Part shown: piece after piece, positions 22,177 to 30,191 of the stretch | Numbering within the stretch: the first letter of the stretch is position 1 | How the letters are laid out: every line of letters starts with the position of its first letter | Source: Kiritimatiellia bacterium | Lineage (GTDB): Bacteria; Verrucomicrobiota; Kiritimatiellia; RFP12; UBA1067 | Direction of reading: 5' to 3' | Length of the DNA stretch: 30,252 nt | Assembly (NCBI GenBank): GCA_017405115.1 | Contig: JAFRBA010000170.1 | Location: 1-30,252, forward strand | Position numbers and translations under genes: made by a program | The notes under the pieces: generated by a model | Databases searched by the model: none | The model's input: the letters and a program-made list of their open reading frames with translations, nothing else | Told to the model about the DNA's origin: nothing

Positions 22177-25100
22177 ATGAGGCAGATGCTATCAGCAGTT
22201 TTTGTGTTTGCGGCCTTGTCGTCGATGCGCGTCTCCGCGGAGGAGGCCGCTCCCGCCGAGGAGCCGAAGGAGAACCCCGAGCTCGAGGCGGAGGTTAGCT
22301 ACGTCGAGGCGCTCGTCAACTACGGGTACCCCGACTTTGCCGGCCCGATCATCGAGGAGACCAAGAAGAAATGGCCCGAGACCGAGGTCCGGTTCTTCGC
22401 GATCGAGGTCCGCGGGCTGCTGGCCCTCGGCAAGTTCGAGGAGGCCGAGAAGAAGATCGCCGCGCTTCCCGACAGGAAGTCCACCAAGTACTGGGCGGCG
22501 AGGCTCGAAGTCGCGAACAACTACTTCGGGCGCGGCCAGAAGGCCGAGTGCATGAAGATATACGACGAGTTCTTCAAGGTCTTCCAGAAGCCGCCGGCCG
22601 ACATCCGCAAGTTCTACATGGACGCATGCTACGCCTACGGCCAGCTCCTCGTCGGCGACAAGCAGTACGCGAAGGCGGCGGCCCGCTACGAGGCGCTCCT
22701 GTCGCAGCTCCGCGAGGGCGACGAGCTTTGGTGCAACCTCGGCTGCGAGACGGTCGAGATATACCTGCGCCTTGCCGAACAGACGGCCGACCCCAAGCAG
22801 AAGAAGGCGCGCGACGGCTACCTCAAGGCGGCCACCAAGATAGTCGACAAGCTCCTCTGGCAGCTCTCGAAGCCCGTCTTCTTCGGCCGCGCCGTGTCGA
22901 TGAAGGCGCACATCGAGCAGATGAAGGGCGACGTCGACCGCGCCGCCGAGATCATCGACGAGTACAAGCCCCAGCTCCAGGAGCTGCACGACCAGATCGT
23001 GGAGTTCGACCCCGAGGGCAAGCAGGGCCTGCTGCGCCTGTCGCCCCTTCCGGAGTGCATGTACCTTCAGGCGAAGATGCGGTGGGACGAGGCGAAGGCC
23101 GAGGCCAAGAAGACGAAGCGCGACGACGACCGCATAAAGGACCTCATGTTCGGGCCCAAGGGCAAGAACGGCAAGCGCGTCGGCTCGAAGGGCGCGTTCA
23201 ACATGGCCGTCAACGTGTTCCTCAACTACGAGTCGAGCGCGTGGGCGCCGGCGGCCGGCGACCTCTCCGAGGAGATCAAGGCGTTCGCCGAAAAGCAGTA
23301 CAACGCCAAGATCAAGACGAAGGTGACCGCAGAGCAGATCGCGAAGGTCCGCGCGGCGCAGTTCAAGACGGCGAACGAGAAGTACACCGAGGGCAAGTAC
23401 CTCGAGGCGATCGAGGCGTACCTCTCCGTCCTCTCAAAGTATCCCGAGGTTCAGGAGTCCGTCGCCGCCGTGGAGCACGTGGCCTCCGCCTACCTCGACC
23501 TCATACTCGAGGCGAAGCAGGCGAAGGACGAGAAGAAGGCCGCCGACTACCGGCTCGACGCGGACGCGGTGGAGGGCTATCTCGCGGAGCGGTTCTCCGA
23601 GTCTAGGCAGAAGCTCATCATGATGTCGGCGGGCGACGCGGTGGCCAGGCTTGCGGCGAAGGAGGCCGAGCGGCACAACGCGGCCGAGGCGGACCGGCTC
23701 TACATGATGTTCGTGGAGAACTACCGTCGGCACGGCAACGCACCGAACGTCGCGGCGGCAAGGGCGAACGAGCTTCAGAAGGCCGAGAAGTACGCCGACG
23801 CCGCGAAGTACTGGAACGTGGTCGCGACCGTGTACACCAACTCGTCGTCCTACGCGCTGTCATTCCTCCAGCTGAGCACATGCAGCGGAAAGCTCGGCGA
23901 CTCTGCGGGCGAGATCGCGTACATGACGAAGTACCTTGAAGTCGAGAAACTGCCGATCCGCCGTCTGCAGGCGCAGTTCAAGCTGGCCCAGATGTACCAG
24001 CGCGCCGGCCTCGACATGCTGGCGTCCGCCAGGGGGTCGGCCGAGACCAACGCAGCCCCCGAGGACGTGGAGGCGGAGGAGAGGCGCGGCACGGCGCAGA
24101 TCGTCCGCGCCATAAAGACATTCAGCGGGTTCACCGCCGCCGCGGACGCCGCGCTGAAGGACCCCACGACGTCCAAGGAGGACGCGGGCAAGTACAAGGA
24201 GCTCCGCGAGGCGGCGATGTTCATGGTCGGCGAATGCTGGAGCCGAATGAACCGTCCCGAGGACAAGATCGAGGCGTACCGCAAGCGCGCGGCGGCCAGC
24301 TACGAGGCGTACCTCGCCGAGTATCCCGACGGGCAGTACGCCAAGGCCGGCTACGTGAAGCTCGGCACGATCTACACCGCCCTCAACGACATGGAGAAGT
24401 CGAAGGACGCGCTCGACCGCCTGTCCAAGAAGTTCCCCGACTCCGACGAGGCGAAGAACGCGAAGCCGCGTCTCGCGAAGAGCCTCATCGAGATGGGCCT
24501 GAAGAAGGAGGGAGCGGAGATCTACGCGGAGATGCTGCGCACGGACGGCGCCTACAAGCCCTGGCAGTTCCTGAACGCCGGCGAGGCCCTCGTCGAGGCG
24601 AAGGACTGGGACTTGGCGAACCAGGCGTTCGAGAAGGCGATCCGCCTCGCCGGCACGAACACGCCGGTGACGGTCGCGCGGGCGCGGCTCGGCCAGGCGA
24701 AGTGCTCGTGGCGGCAGGGGTCGCTCGCGGAGGCGCGCGAGGCGCTCGACCGCTTCCTTGGCGATCCTGACATGGCCAAGATGGCGATCGCGGCGGACGC
24801 GAACTTCATGCTCGTCGAGGTGGCCTCCGAGCAGGGCCGCACGGAGAAGGACCCGATCATGCGCGGCAAGTACTTCGGCGCGGCGGTCGGCGCCATAAGG
24901 AAGGTCCGCCAGTACTGGTCGAAGAAGCCGCTGTGGGAGCAGGACACGATAGATCTGATGTCGGGCGACGTCCTCGTGCGGCGCATGAAGGCCGAGGAGG
25001 CGATGGGCCTGAAGGAGGAGTCGCGGGAGACGTGCGGCCGCGCGGCGTCTACCTTCCAGGCGTTCATCCAGTCGCACGGCGTAAACGAGCAGAATCCGAT

Positions 25101-25314
25101 CGACAAGATGGAGGAAGGCGCGGTCGCCAACCTGGATCGCGCGTACTCCACCATGATACCGCTGTTCTCGAAGCTTGGGGCCGACGTGGCCGATTTGGTG
25201 ATGAAGTACGGGCAGCAGTACCTCGACCTCTTCCCGAACGGGAAGGCCAGGACCGAAATCGAGAACTGCATGAACAAGGCCAAGGCCGACCTTCCGGCCA
25301 AACCCGCAAACTGA
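22177..25314 (+). CDS. Large exported TPR-repeat protein
   Basis: A 1045-residue protein with signal peptide 1-21 (FVFAALSSMRVSA). The rest is almost entirely helical and consists of TPR-type repeats; clear units include YTEGKYLEAIEAYLSVLSKY (about residues 405-425), the YEAYLAEYPDGQYAKAGYVK region (near 708) and NAGEALVEAKDWDLANQAFE (near 800). Ala, Lys and Glu dominate. No enzymatic motif is seen. It resembles outer-membrane assembly scaffolds (BamD/YbgF-type TPR) in style, but is far longer. It heads an operon with ExbB/ExbD-type proteins, so a periplasmic scaffold or partner for the energised complex is the likely role. No Shine-Dalgarno is visible; see the promoter for leaderless initiation. 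An in-frame ATG at 22186 is an alternative. Confidence 0.85.
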   Translation: MRQMLSAVFVFAALSSMRVSAEEAAPAEEPKENPELEAEVSYVEALVNYGYPDFAGPIIEETKKKWPETEVRFFAIEVRGLLALGKFEEAEKKIAALPDRKSTKYWAARLEVANNYFGRGQKAECMKIYDEFFKVFQKPPADIRKFYMDACYAYGQLLVGDKQYAKAAARYEALLSQLREGDELWCNLGCETVEIYLRLAEQTADPKQKKARDGYLKAATKIVDKLLWQLSKPVFFGRAVSMKAHIEQMKGDVDRAAEIIDEYKPQLQELHDQIVEFDPEGKQGLLRLSPLPECMYLQAKMRWDEAKAEAKKTKRDDDRIKDLMFGPKGKNGKRVGSKGAFNMAVNVFLNYESSAWAPAAGDLSEEIKAFAEKQYNAKIKTKVTAEQIAKVRAAQFKTANEKYTEGKYLEAIEAYLSVLSKYPEVQESVAAVEHVASAYLDLILEAKQAKDEKKAADYRLDADAVEGYLAERFSESRQKLIMMSAGDAVARLAAKEAERHNAAEADRLYMMFVENYRRHGNAPNVAAARANELQKAEKYADAAKYWNVVATVYTNSSSYALSFLQLSTCSGKLGDSAGEIAYMTKYLEVEKLPIRRLQAQFKLAQMYQRAGLDMLASARGSAETNAAPEDVEAEERRGTAQIVRAIKTFSGFTAAADAALKDPTTSKEDAGKYKELREAAMFMVGECWSRMNRPEDKIEAYRKRAAASYEAYLAEYPDGQYAKAGYVKLGTIYTALNDMEKSKDALDRLSKKFPDSDEAKNAKPRLAKSLIEMGLKKEGAEIYAEMLRTDGAYKPWQFLNAGEALVEAKDWDLANQAFEKAIRLAGTNTPVTVARARLGQAKCSWRQGSLAEAREALDRFLGDPDMAKMAIAADANFMLVEVASEQGRTEKDPIMRGKYFGAAVGAIRKVRQYWSKKPLWEQDTIDLMSGDVLVRRMKAEEAMGLKEESRETCGRAASTFQAFIQSHGVNEQNPIDKMEEGAVANLDRAYSTMIPLFSKLGADVADLVMKYGQQYLDLFPNGKARTEIENCMNKAKADLPAKPAN

Positions 25315-25332
25315 CTTAAGGAGTAACGAACG

Positions 25333-26094
25333 ATGACGAAGAAAACGCTGATTCTGTCGCTCGCGGCGCTTGCCGTGCCGGAGCTGTTCGCCATTCCGGG
25401 GACGATCTCGACCGACGCCGAGACGTTCGCCGGCGACATCAAGTGGCATGCCCGCGAAAAGAAGTACATCGTCGAGAAGGGCAAGATCACCAAGGAGTTC
25501 AAGCTCGCCGACGTCACGGGGATCGACGTCGCCAAGCCCGCCGGGTTCGACAAGGCGGTCCAGCTGGTGCAGGACGGGCAGGGCGCGTCCGCCATCGGCA
25601 CCTTGACGAAGATCGTCTCCGACTACCGCATGCTCAAGTGGGACAAGCCGGCGGGCCGGTACCTCGCAATGGCCCATCTCGCGGCCGGCAATGCGCAGAA
25701 GGCGTACGACGCATGCCAGGCGATCGTCTCCGAGGACAAGAGCGCGGCCTACAGCGGCGACCTCGCCGCGGCCTACTGGCAGGCGCTCCTTAAGCTCGGC
25801 AAGAACGAGCAGCTGGAGGGCCTGCTGAAGAAGGCTTCCGCCGCTGGCGACCGCCAGTCGTCCGCCGCCGCCCTCGTGATGCGCGGCGACATAATCGTCG
25901 CGGGCTCCAACGACAAGCCCGACGAGCTTCGCCGCGCGCTGCGCGATGGATACCTTCGCGTCGTCCTGATGTATCAAGACGCCCCGTGTGCGCGCGAGCG
26001 CGCGGAGGCGTGCCTGAAGGCGGCGCAGTGCTTCGACAAGCTCGGCCAGTCGGCCCGCGCCGAGCAGCTCCGCGCGCAGGCGAAGGGAGCGTAG
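25333..26094 (+). CDS. Exported TPR-like protein, second of the operon
   Basis: A 253-residue protein with signal peptide 1-20. Residues 22-65 form a small beta-rich part (GTISTDAETFAGDIKWHARE, then YIVEKGKITKEF) that looks like a short SH3- or DUF-type strand repeat. Residues 72-250 are TPR-like helices (RYLAMAHLAAGNAQKAYDAC, AEACLKAAQCFDKLGQSARA). TAAGGAG lies 9 nt before the ATG and the gap to the previous gene is 18 nt. Function is unknown; by position it is a periplasmic companion of the large TPR protein and of the Exb-type complex. Confidence 0.82.
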   Translation: MTKKTLILSLAALAVPELFAIPGTISTDAETFAGDIKWHAREKKYIVEKGKITKEFKLADVTGIDVAKPAGFDKAVQLVQDGQGASAIGTLTKIVSDYRMLKWDKPAGRYLAMAHLAAGNAQKAYDACQAIVSEDKSAAYSGDLAAAYWQALLKLGKNEQLEGLLKKASAAGDRQSSAAALVMRGDIIVAGSNDKPDELRRALRDGYLRVVLMYQDAPCARERAEACLKAAQCFDKLGQSARAEQLRAQAKGA

Positions 26095-26157
26095 GGGGAA
26101 GGAAGAAGTAAAAAGGAAGAAGGAAGAAGTTTGTAAGTAAAAAGCAAGAAGTAAAAA
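26095..26157. repeat. Purine-rich AAGAAG/AAGTAAAAA repeat
   Basis: A degenerate run of GGAAGAAG and AAGTAAAAAG units between the second TPR gene and the ExbB gene, the only long gap inside the operon. No hairpin or promoter is obvious in it. Confidence 0.6.
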
Positions 26158-26190
26158 CAGGCAATTTCTGAAAAACAAAGGAACAACCAA

Positions 26191-27009
26191 ATGAACAAGA
26201 TCAAGAAGTCTCTTCTCGCGGCGTCGGTTCTCGTCGGAACGTGCGTCGCGCCAATGGCAGCCTTTCAGTCGCTCGGGCAGGAGCTCACCGACGCCGAGGG
26301 CAACAAGGTCGAGGCCAACGCGACGGTGAGCAAGAAGTCCGGCGGCGGCTTCTACGACATCGTCTTCGGCTCTGGCATCGTCGGCATGATACTCTGGTTC
26401 GCGCTGTTCGGCGACGGAGCGCTCGCGATCTACTTCTCCATCGACTCCTCCATCCTCATCAAGCCCGAGAAGCTGATGCCCAAGAAGCTCCTCGACGGCG
26501 TGCAGGCCGCCATGGCGGAGGGCGACGTCGTGAAGGCGATGGAGGTCTGCCAGCAGAATCCGTCGGCGATGAGCTCGATTGTGCTTGCCGCGTTCCAGCA
26601 CATCGAGGAGGGCTTCGAGGCCATCCAGGAGGCCGTCACCGCGGCGTCCGACCTGGAGCAGGAGAAGATACAGCAGCGCCTGAACTGGATTTCGGTCTGC
26701 GGCAACCTGGGCCCGTCGCTCGGACTGCTCGGCACCGTGCAAGGCATGATCTTGACGTTCCAGGCGCTCGCCTCGGGCGGCGCCGGCGACGCGTCCGCGC
26801 TGGCGAGCTCCATCGGCCAGGCGCTCTGGACGACGGCCGGCGGCCTTATCGTGTCCATCCCGTCCATCACGGTGTTCTACTCGCTCCGCAACAAGGCCAA
26901 CCGACTCATCCTCAAGATGACGGCCATGACGATGGAGATTCTGAACGGCCTCAGGAACGTCTCTGTGGATCCGGGCGCGGAGGCCGTCGACGGGGAGGCC
27001 CAGGCCTGA
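26191..27009 (+). CDS. MotA/TolQ/ExbB-type proton-channel protein
   Basis: A 272-residue inner-membrane protein. An N-terminal hydrophobic stretch (5-25) reads as a signal peptide. The three core segments are 60-82, 168-194 (with GLLGTVQGMI, the family signature) and 211-232 (TTAGGLIVSIP). Between the first two lies the usual cytoplasmic helical domain (ALLxxGD-like AMAEGDVVKAMEVCQQNP). With ExbD-type partners it forms the proton-driven motor of Ton, Tol and related systems. AAAGGA is 8 nt before the ATG. Length and topology fit the ExbB/TolQ group with an extra cleavable leader, which is common in ExbB homologues of this kind. I give no symbol because Ton, Tol or another role cannot be separated by sequence alone. 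Confidence 0.93.
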   Translation: MNKIKKSLLAASVLVGTCVAPMAAFQSLGQELTDAEGNKVEANATVSKKSGGGFYDIVFGSGIVGMILWFALFGDGALAIYFSIDSSILIKPEKLMPKKLLDGVQAAMAEGDVVKAMEVCQQNPSAMSSIVLAAFQHIEEGFEAIQEAVTAASDLEQEKIQQRLNWISVCGNLGPSLGLLGTVQGMILTFQALASGGAGDASALASSIGQALWTTAGGLIVSIPSITVFYSLRNKANRLILKMTAMTMEILNGLRNVSVDPGAEAVDGEAQA

Positions 27010-27024
27010 CCTAAGGGCTGAGAG

Positions 27025-27573
27025 ATGGCCAAGAAAAACCAGCATAATCCGCAGCTCGACATGACGCCGATGATCGACGTCGTGTTCGAGCTCATCATCT
27101 TCTTCGTCGTAACGCTCGTGGAGGCGCAGCGCAAGGACGAGTCGATCGAGCTCGAGGACGGACGCCACGGCATCGTGCTGACGCCGGAGGAGCTGCCCCC
27201 GACGCACATGATGATCGACATCGGCCTCCGCAAGGGCAAGCCGCGCATCTCGATGGGCGACCGGGACATATCGCCGGAGGAGATCGGCCGCCGCGTCAAG
27301 GACAAGATGCGCAGGGTCGGCGAGTTTCCGGTGCTGATCCGCGCCGACTACGCCGTGCCGCACTACGCCGTCGCGCGCGTCATGAACGCCTGCACCGCCG
27401 CCGGGATATGGAAGATATCCTTCGTCGCGGTGCAGGAGGACAAGACGTACAAGGACGACGCCGGGCTTCGCGCCAAGCTGCGGAAGATCAACGAGGGCAT
27501 TACCGTCAAGGGCGGCCCGCGTGCGCGCCTGCTGACGAAGTTCCCCAACCAGAAGCCCAAAAAGGGAAAGTGA
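27025..27573 (+). CDS. ExbD/TolR-type protein, first copy
   Basis: A 182-residue inner-membrane protein: short cytoplasmic N-terminus, one transmembrane segment (about 14-33, MTPMIDVVFELIIFFVVT) carrying the essential Asp (D18), and a periplasmic domain of ExbD/TolR type ending near 150. A basic tail (GGPRARLLTKFPNQKPKKGK) extends beyond the usual length of about 140. E22 in the membrane segment is uncommon; most family members have Leu at this place. It follows ExbB by 15 nt and precedes a second copy by 10 nt. The pair of copies probably supplies a heteromeric rod in the ExbB ring. Confidence 0.92.
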   Translation: MAKKNQHNPQLDMTPMIDVVFELIIFFVVTLVEAQRKDESIELEDGRHGIVLTPEELPPTHMMIDIGLRKGKPRISMGDRDISPEEIGRRVKDKMRRVGEFPVLIRADYAVPHYAVARVMNACTAAGIWKISFVAVQEDKTYKDDAGLRAKLRKINEGITVKGGPRARLLTKFPNQKPKKGK

Positions 27574-27583
27574 GGCGGTCGGA

Positions 27584-27991
27584 ATGGCGAGAAAGCCGCA
27601 GGACAATCCGCAGCTCGACATGACGCCGATGATCGACGTCGTGTTCGAACTCATCATCTTCTTTGTTGTCACGATCCAGCAGGAGGACGTGTTATCGAAG
27701 CTGAACGCGAACCGTCCCGCGCCGTCGAGCGGAAAGAGCGAAAGCGAGTCCGACACGACGGTCACGATCGAGATCGGCCGCGGCCACGACGCGAACGGTC
27801 TTCTCGTGTACAACAGGCGCGAAGTCCGCCGGTCCGAGCTGGACCAGAACCTCCGCGAGGTCGCCCGCACGTCGAAGAAGACCCCGATAATCATCAAGTG
27901 CGCGGAGGACTCGCCACACAAGGCCCTTGTCGACGCACTTGACATATGCTATCGCAACCAGCTGTTCAGCGTGAGCATCTTCACGATGTAG
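27584..27991 (+). CDS. ExbD/TolR-type protein, second copy
   Basis: A 135-residue inner-membrane protein of normal ExbD length. Residues 8-29 are nearly identical to the first copy (NPQLDMTPMIDVVFELIIFF), again with D18 and E22. The periplasmic domain differs: it has a Ser/Glu-rich linker (48-60), then TVTIEIG and the final TPIIIKCAEDSPHKALVDAL strand-helix. The DNA for the shared segment is also nearly identical between the copies, while the remainder is diverged. It is 14 nt upstream of the toroid-domain gene, with GAGG in front of the ATG. Together with the first copy it would couple the ion flow to the downstream transmembrane protein. Confidence 0.92.
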   Translation: MARKPQDNPQLDMTPMIDVVFELIIFFVVTIQQEDVLSKLNANRPAPSSGKSESESDTTVTIEIGRGHDANGLLVYNRREVRRSELDQNLREVARTSKKTPIIIKCAEDSPHKALVDALDICYRNQLFSVSIFTM

Positions 27992-28005
27992 GAAGGCGGA
28001 GCGAA

Positions 28006-29736
28006 ATGTCCGACGAGACGAACTTTGGAGAAGAGGAACTGGGCGAGGAGGCCCCGCTGTCGGCGGAGGAGCTCTTCGAGCTGCACAAGGCAGAGATCGA
28101 GGCCGCATTCGAGGAGAAGGGCTTCTTCCGGCGTCTCTCCGACATGTTCAAGGGGCTCGGTAAGCCGCGCAGCTCCGCCGAGTACAAGCTCGCGCGGACC
28201 GAGCTTCAGCGCCTGGTGGCGCCGATCTGCGCGATACTGCTGCCGACGCTGGGGGTCATAGTACTCATCGTCGTGACCGCCGTCACCGGGCAGAACCGCG
28301 AGACGATCCAGGTCGACATCGCGCGCGCCCAGGACGAGGAGGAGGAGCTCAAGGAGGAGCAGGAGCCCGAGGAGATCGAGGAGCAGACGCCCCCCGAAGA
28401 GGTGGTGGACGTGCAGGTCGACACGCCGAACGTGTCGCAGGTCGACGTGACGACCCCGACTCCGGTCCAGAACGAGCCGGTCTCCGTGAAGCCCGCCACG
28501 CAGGACTCCGTGGCGCTCATCAAGTCTCCTATCACGATGCGTACCATGGCCGGTTCGCGCACTCCTGGTTCGCGCGGCAAGTACCTGGGCGGCGGCAACA
28601 GCTACGGCGACGCCCAGACCGAGGGAGCGGTGCTCAAGGCCCTGCGCTGGCTCAAGAAGACGCAGAACTCCAACGGAAGCTGGTCGCCCTCGCCGATATC
28701 CAACACCGGCCTCGCCATCCTCGCGTTCCTCGCCCACGGCGAAACGCCCGACTCGAAGGAGTTCGGCTACACGGTGCAGAAGGCGATGCAGTACCTCATC
28801 GACTCGCTGACCACCAAGACGGACAAGACGGGCAACAAGGTCGTGACCTTCAAGGGGACGGACGGCAACGAGTACGCCACCCTGATCGCGACGTACGCGC
28901 TCTGCGAGGCGTACGGCATGACCCGCAACCCCAACACGAAGATCGTGGCCGAGCAGACGCTGCAGCGCATCGTCGACAACCAGAGCCCGACCGGCGGCTG
29001 GGACTACGGAATGAACAAGACGTCCACCCGCGACGACATGTCCTACGCCGGGTGGGCCCTACAGGCGCTCAAGGCCGGCAAGATGGCCGGCATGCACCCG
29101 AAGGGGCTCGACGAGTGCATCAAGAAGGCGATAAAGTGCCTCAAGACGCGCAACTTCAAGAACGGCGGCTTCAACTACACCGCAGGCGGCAACCCGACCG
29201 GACTCACTGCAACCGGCTGCCTTGCCATGCAGCTGCTCGGCTACATGAACGAGAAGGAGGTCAAGGAGGCGCTTGAGACGATGCGCGCCTGGAAGCCGTC
29301 CTTCACCGGCGAGAAGGGCAAGCTCAACGAGGCGCTGCCGACGCACAACCCGCAGTACTACTGCTACTACGCCTCCCAGTGCAAGTACCAGGCCGGCATG
29401 TGCCAGGGCGCCACCCCCGCGAACGTCAAGACCTGGCAGGACTGGAACGTCGCGATGAAGGCCCTCTATCCGCGCACCATCATAACGCTGCCCGAGACGA
29501 TCGAGGGGCCGGACGGCAAGCCGCGCAAGATCGGCTACTGGAAGATGGTCGCCGAGGAGACCTGCAAGGGCGGCGGCGACACTATGGCAACCTGCCTCTG
29601 CGCGCTGCAGCTCATGGTCTACTACCGCTACCTGCCGACGATGCAGACCAAGGCGGCCAAGGCGATCACCGAGCCCACCGAGGAAGAAACGACCAAGAAG
29701 AAGTCCAACGACGTCGACGTCGAGGTCGACATCTGA
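28006..29736 (+). CDS. TonB-topology protein with periplasmic alpha/alpha-toroid (squalene-cyclase/prenyltransferase-like) domain
   Basis: A 576-residue protein. Residues 1-70 are an acidic, helical cytoplasmic part; 71-94 a single transmembrane segment; 104-150 a Glu/Pro-rich stretch (EEQEPEEIEE, EEQTPPEEVV) as in TonB linkers. About 205-560 form alpha/alpha repeats of the terpene-cyclase/prenyltransferase type, with QW-like motifs: QNSNGSWS (near 219), NQSPTGGWDYG (near 330), NFKNGGFNYT (near 385). There is no DXDD or other cyclase motif and no TonB C-terminal domain. I infer an energy-transducing adaptor that carries a toroid binding domain into the periplasm. GGAG lies 4 nt before the ATG, GGAAGG further upstream. 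A Lys/Glu/Asp-rich tail closes it. Ordinary prenyltransferase activity is unlikely for a membrane-anchored periplasmic domain. Confidence 0.82.
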   Translation: MSDETNFGEEELGEEAPLSAEELFELHKAEIEAAFEEKGFFRRLSDMFKGLGKPRSSAEYKLARTELQRLVAPICAILLPTLGVIVLIVVTAVTGQNRETIQVDIARAQDEEEELKEEQEPEEIEEQTPPEEVVDVQVDTPNVSQVDVTTPTPVQNEPVSVKPATQDSVALIKSPITMRTMAGSRTPGSRGKYLGGGNSYGDAQTEGAVLKALRWLKKTQNSNGSWSPSPISNTGLAILAFLAHGETPDSKEFGYTVQKAMQYLIDSLTTKTDKTGNKVVTFKGTDGNEYATLIATYALCEAYGMTRNPNTKIVAEQTLQRIVDNQSPTGGWDYGMNKTSTRDDMSYAGWALQALKAGKMAGMHPKGLDECIKKAIKCLKTRNFKNGGFNYTAGGNPTGLTATGCLAMQLLGYMNEKEVKEALETMRAWKPSFTGEKGKLNEALPTHNPQYYCYYASQCKYQAGMCQGATPANVKTWQDWNVAMKALYPRTIITLPETIEGPDGKPRKIGYWKMVAEETCKGGGDTMATCLCALQLMVYYRYLPTMQTKAAKAITEPTEEETTKKKSNDVDVEVDI

Positions 29737-29770
29737 CGGATCCGGTCTTCCGCCGCAGGTTTTTTGCTTA

Positions 29771-29834
29771 GCCACAAAGATCAGTAGAGACAGGAGATGT
29801 TTCTCTCCTCCTGTATACACCTGCTCTTTGTGGC
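29771..29834. repeat. Composite hairpin with CTTTGTGGC arms
   Basis: GCCACAAAGATCAG (29771-29784) pairs with CTGCTCTTTGTGGC (29821-29834) at 13 of 14 positions; inside it ACAGGAG (29790-29796) pairs with CTCCTGT (29808-29814). No T-run follows, so it is not a standard terminator, although T6 precedes it (29760-29765). Its arm shares TGATCTTTGYGGCT with the repeat at 9642-9668. Confidence 0.7.
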
Positions 29835-29899
29835 CAGCATCATTCTAAAGCCGTTGTCCAAGAGAAGGAACTAAAAATGGGCCTTTCGTGGGGCCTGTT

Positions 29900-29908
29900 T
29901 GGTATTAT
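29900..29908 (+). promoter_or_regulatory. Candidate extended -10 promoter of the structured RNA
   Basis: TGGTATTAT (TATTAT at 29903-29908), same TGG style as the sites at 1027 and 2622. Transcription would begin near 29915. A small hairpin CCGCC-ggacaa-GGCGG (29919-29932 region) lies at the very start of the transcript. No -35 is evident. Confidence 0.4.
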
Positions 29909-29952
29909 ATTGCTCGCCGCCGGACAAGGCGGTAATATTCGGGGTTGAAAGA

Positions 29953-30172
29953 CTGCCGCGTATTGGAGTATGATACGGGACAGCAGGTGCCTGGTAAACA
30001 CTTGCTGTGACGCATGGGAGACACCCGAGGGGACAGTGAGTCAAGCTGCGGCGCGAGCCGCGGCCCACACTCGAGGGTCTGTTTGGGCGCCGGCGGAACC
30101 ACCTGCCTGGGGCAAAAGACCCCGAATACTTGTTTGCGACCTTGCAGAACCGCCTGCTCCAATACGTGGCAG
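29953..30172 (+). ncRNA. Structured RNA of unassigned family, probably the leader of the next gene
   Basis: CTGCCGCGTATTGGAG (29953-29968) pairs with CTCCAATACGTGGCAG (30157-30172) over 16 bp with a single G-U, enclosing 188 nt. Inside are a 10-bp hairpin (29980-29989 with 29999-30008, one G-U), a GCGGC-GCGA-GCCGC tetraloop hairpin (30048-30061), a GGGG/CCCC hairpin (30109-30123) enclosed by GGCGG/CCGCC (30092-30096 with 30150-30154). GCAGGTG (29983-29989) could instead pair with CACCTGC (30100-30106), an alternative fold. A promoter lies upstream and the closing helix ends 6 nt before the next Shine-Dalgarno, as expected for a riboswitch-like leader; an independent RNA is also possible. I find no RNase P, tmRNA, SRP or cobalamin-riboswitch core. 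Confidence 0.6.
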
Positions 30173-30191
30173 CACATGAAAGGATAGCACA

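Noticed and set aside
23860..27945. A 1361-codon open frame on the minus strand opposite the TPR and Exb genes
   Set aside because: It lies entirely opposite six well-supported genes and its product is low-complexity (Arg/Leu/Val-rich) without any recognisable motif. Such frames arise from GC-rich codon bias.
28006..29736. Annotation as a squalene-hopene cyclase or prenyltransferase enzyme
   Set aside because: No DXDD or catalytic motif, a membrane anchor with the domain outside, and an ExbBD context. Only the fold is similar.
29953..30172. Structured element as RNase P RNA, tmRNA, SRP RNA, 6S RNA or a cobalamin riboswitch
   Set aside because: I looked for GAGGAAAGTCC, the tmRNA ends, the SRP GGTCAGG/AAGCAGC loop and the cobalamin-riboswitch core (GCCACTG, AGGGAA). 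None is present; only short fragments such as ACCTGCC and GCAGAACC match. Multiple side hairpins do not fit the 6S rod either, though a covariance search is needed to be sure.
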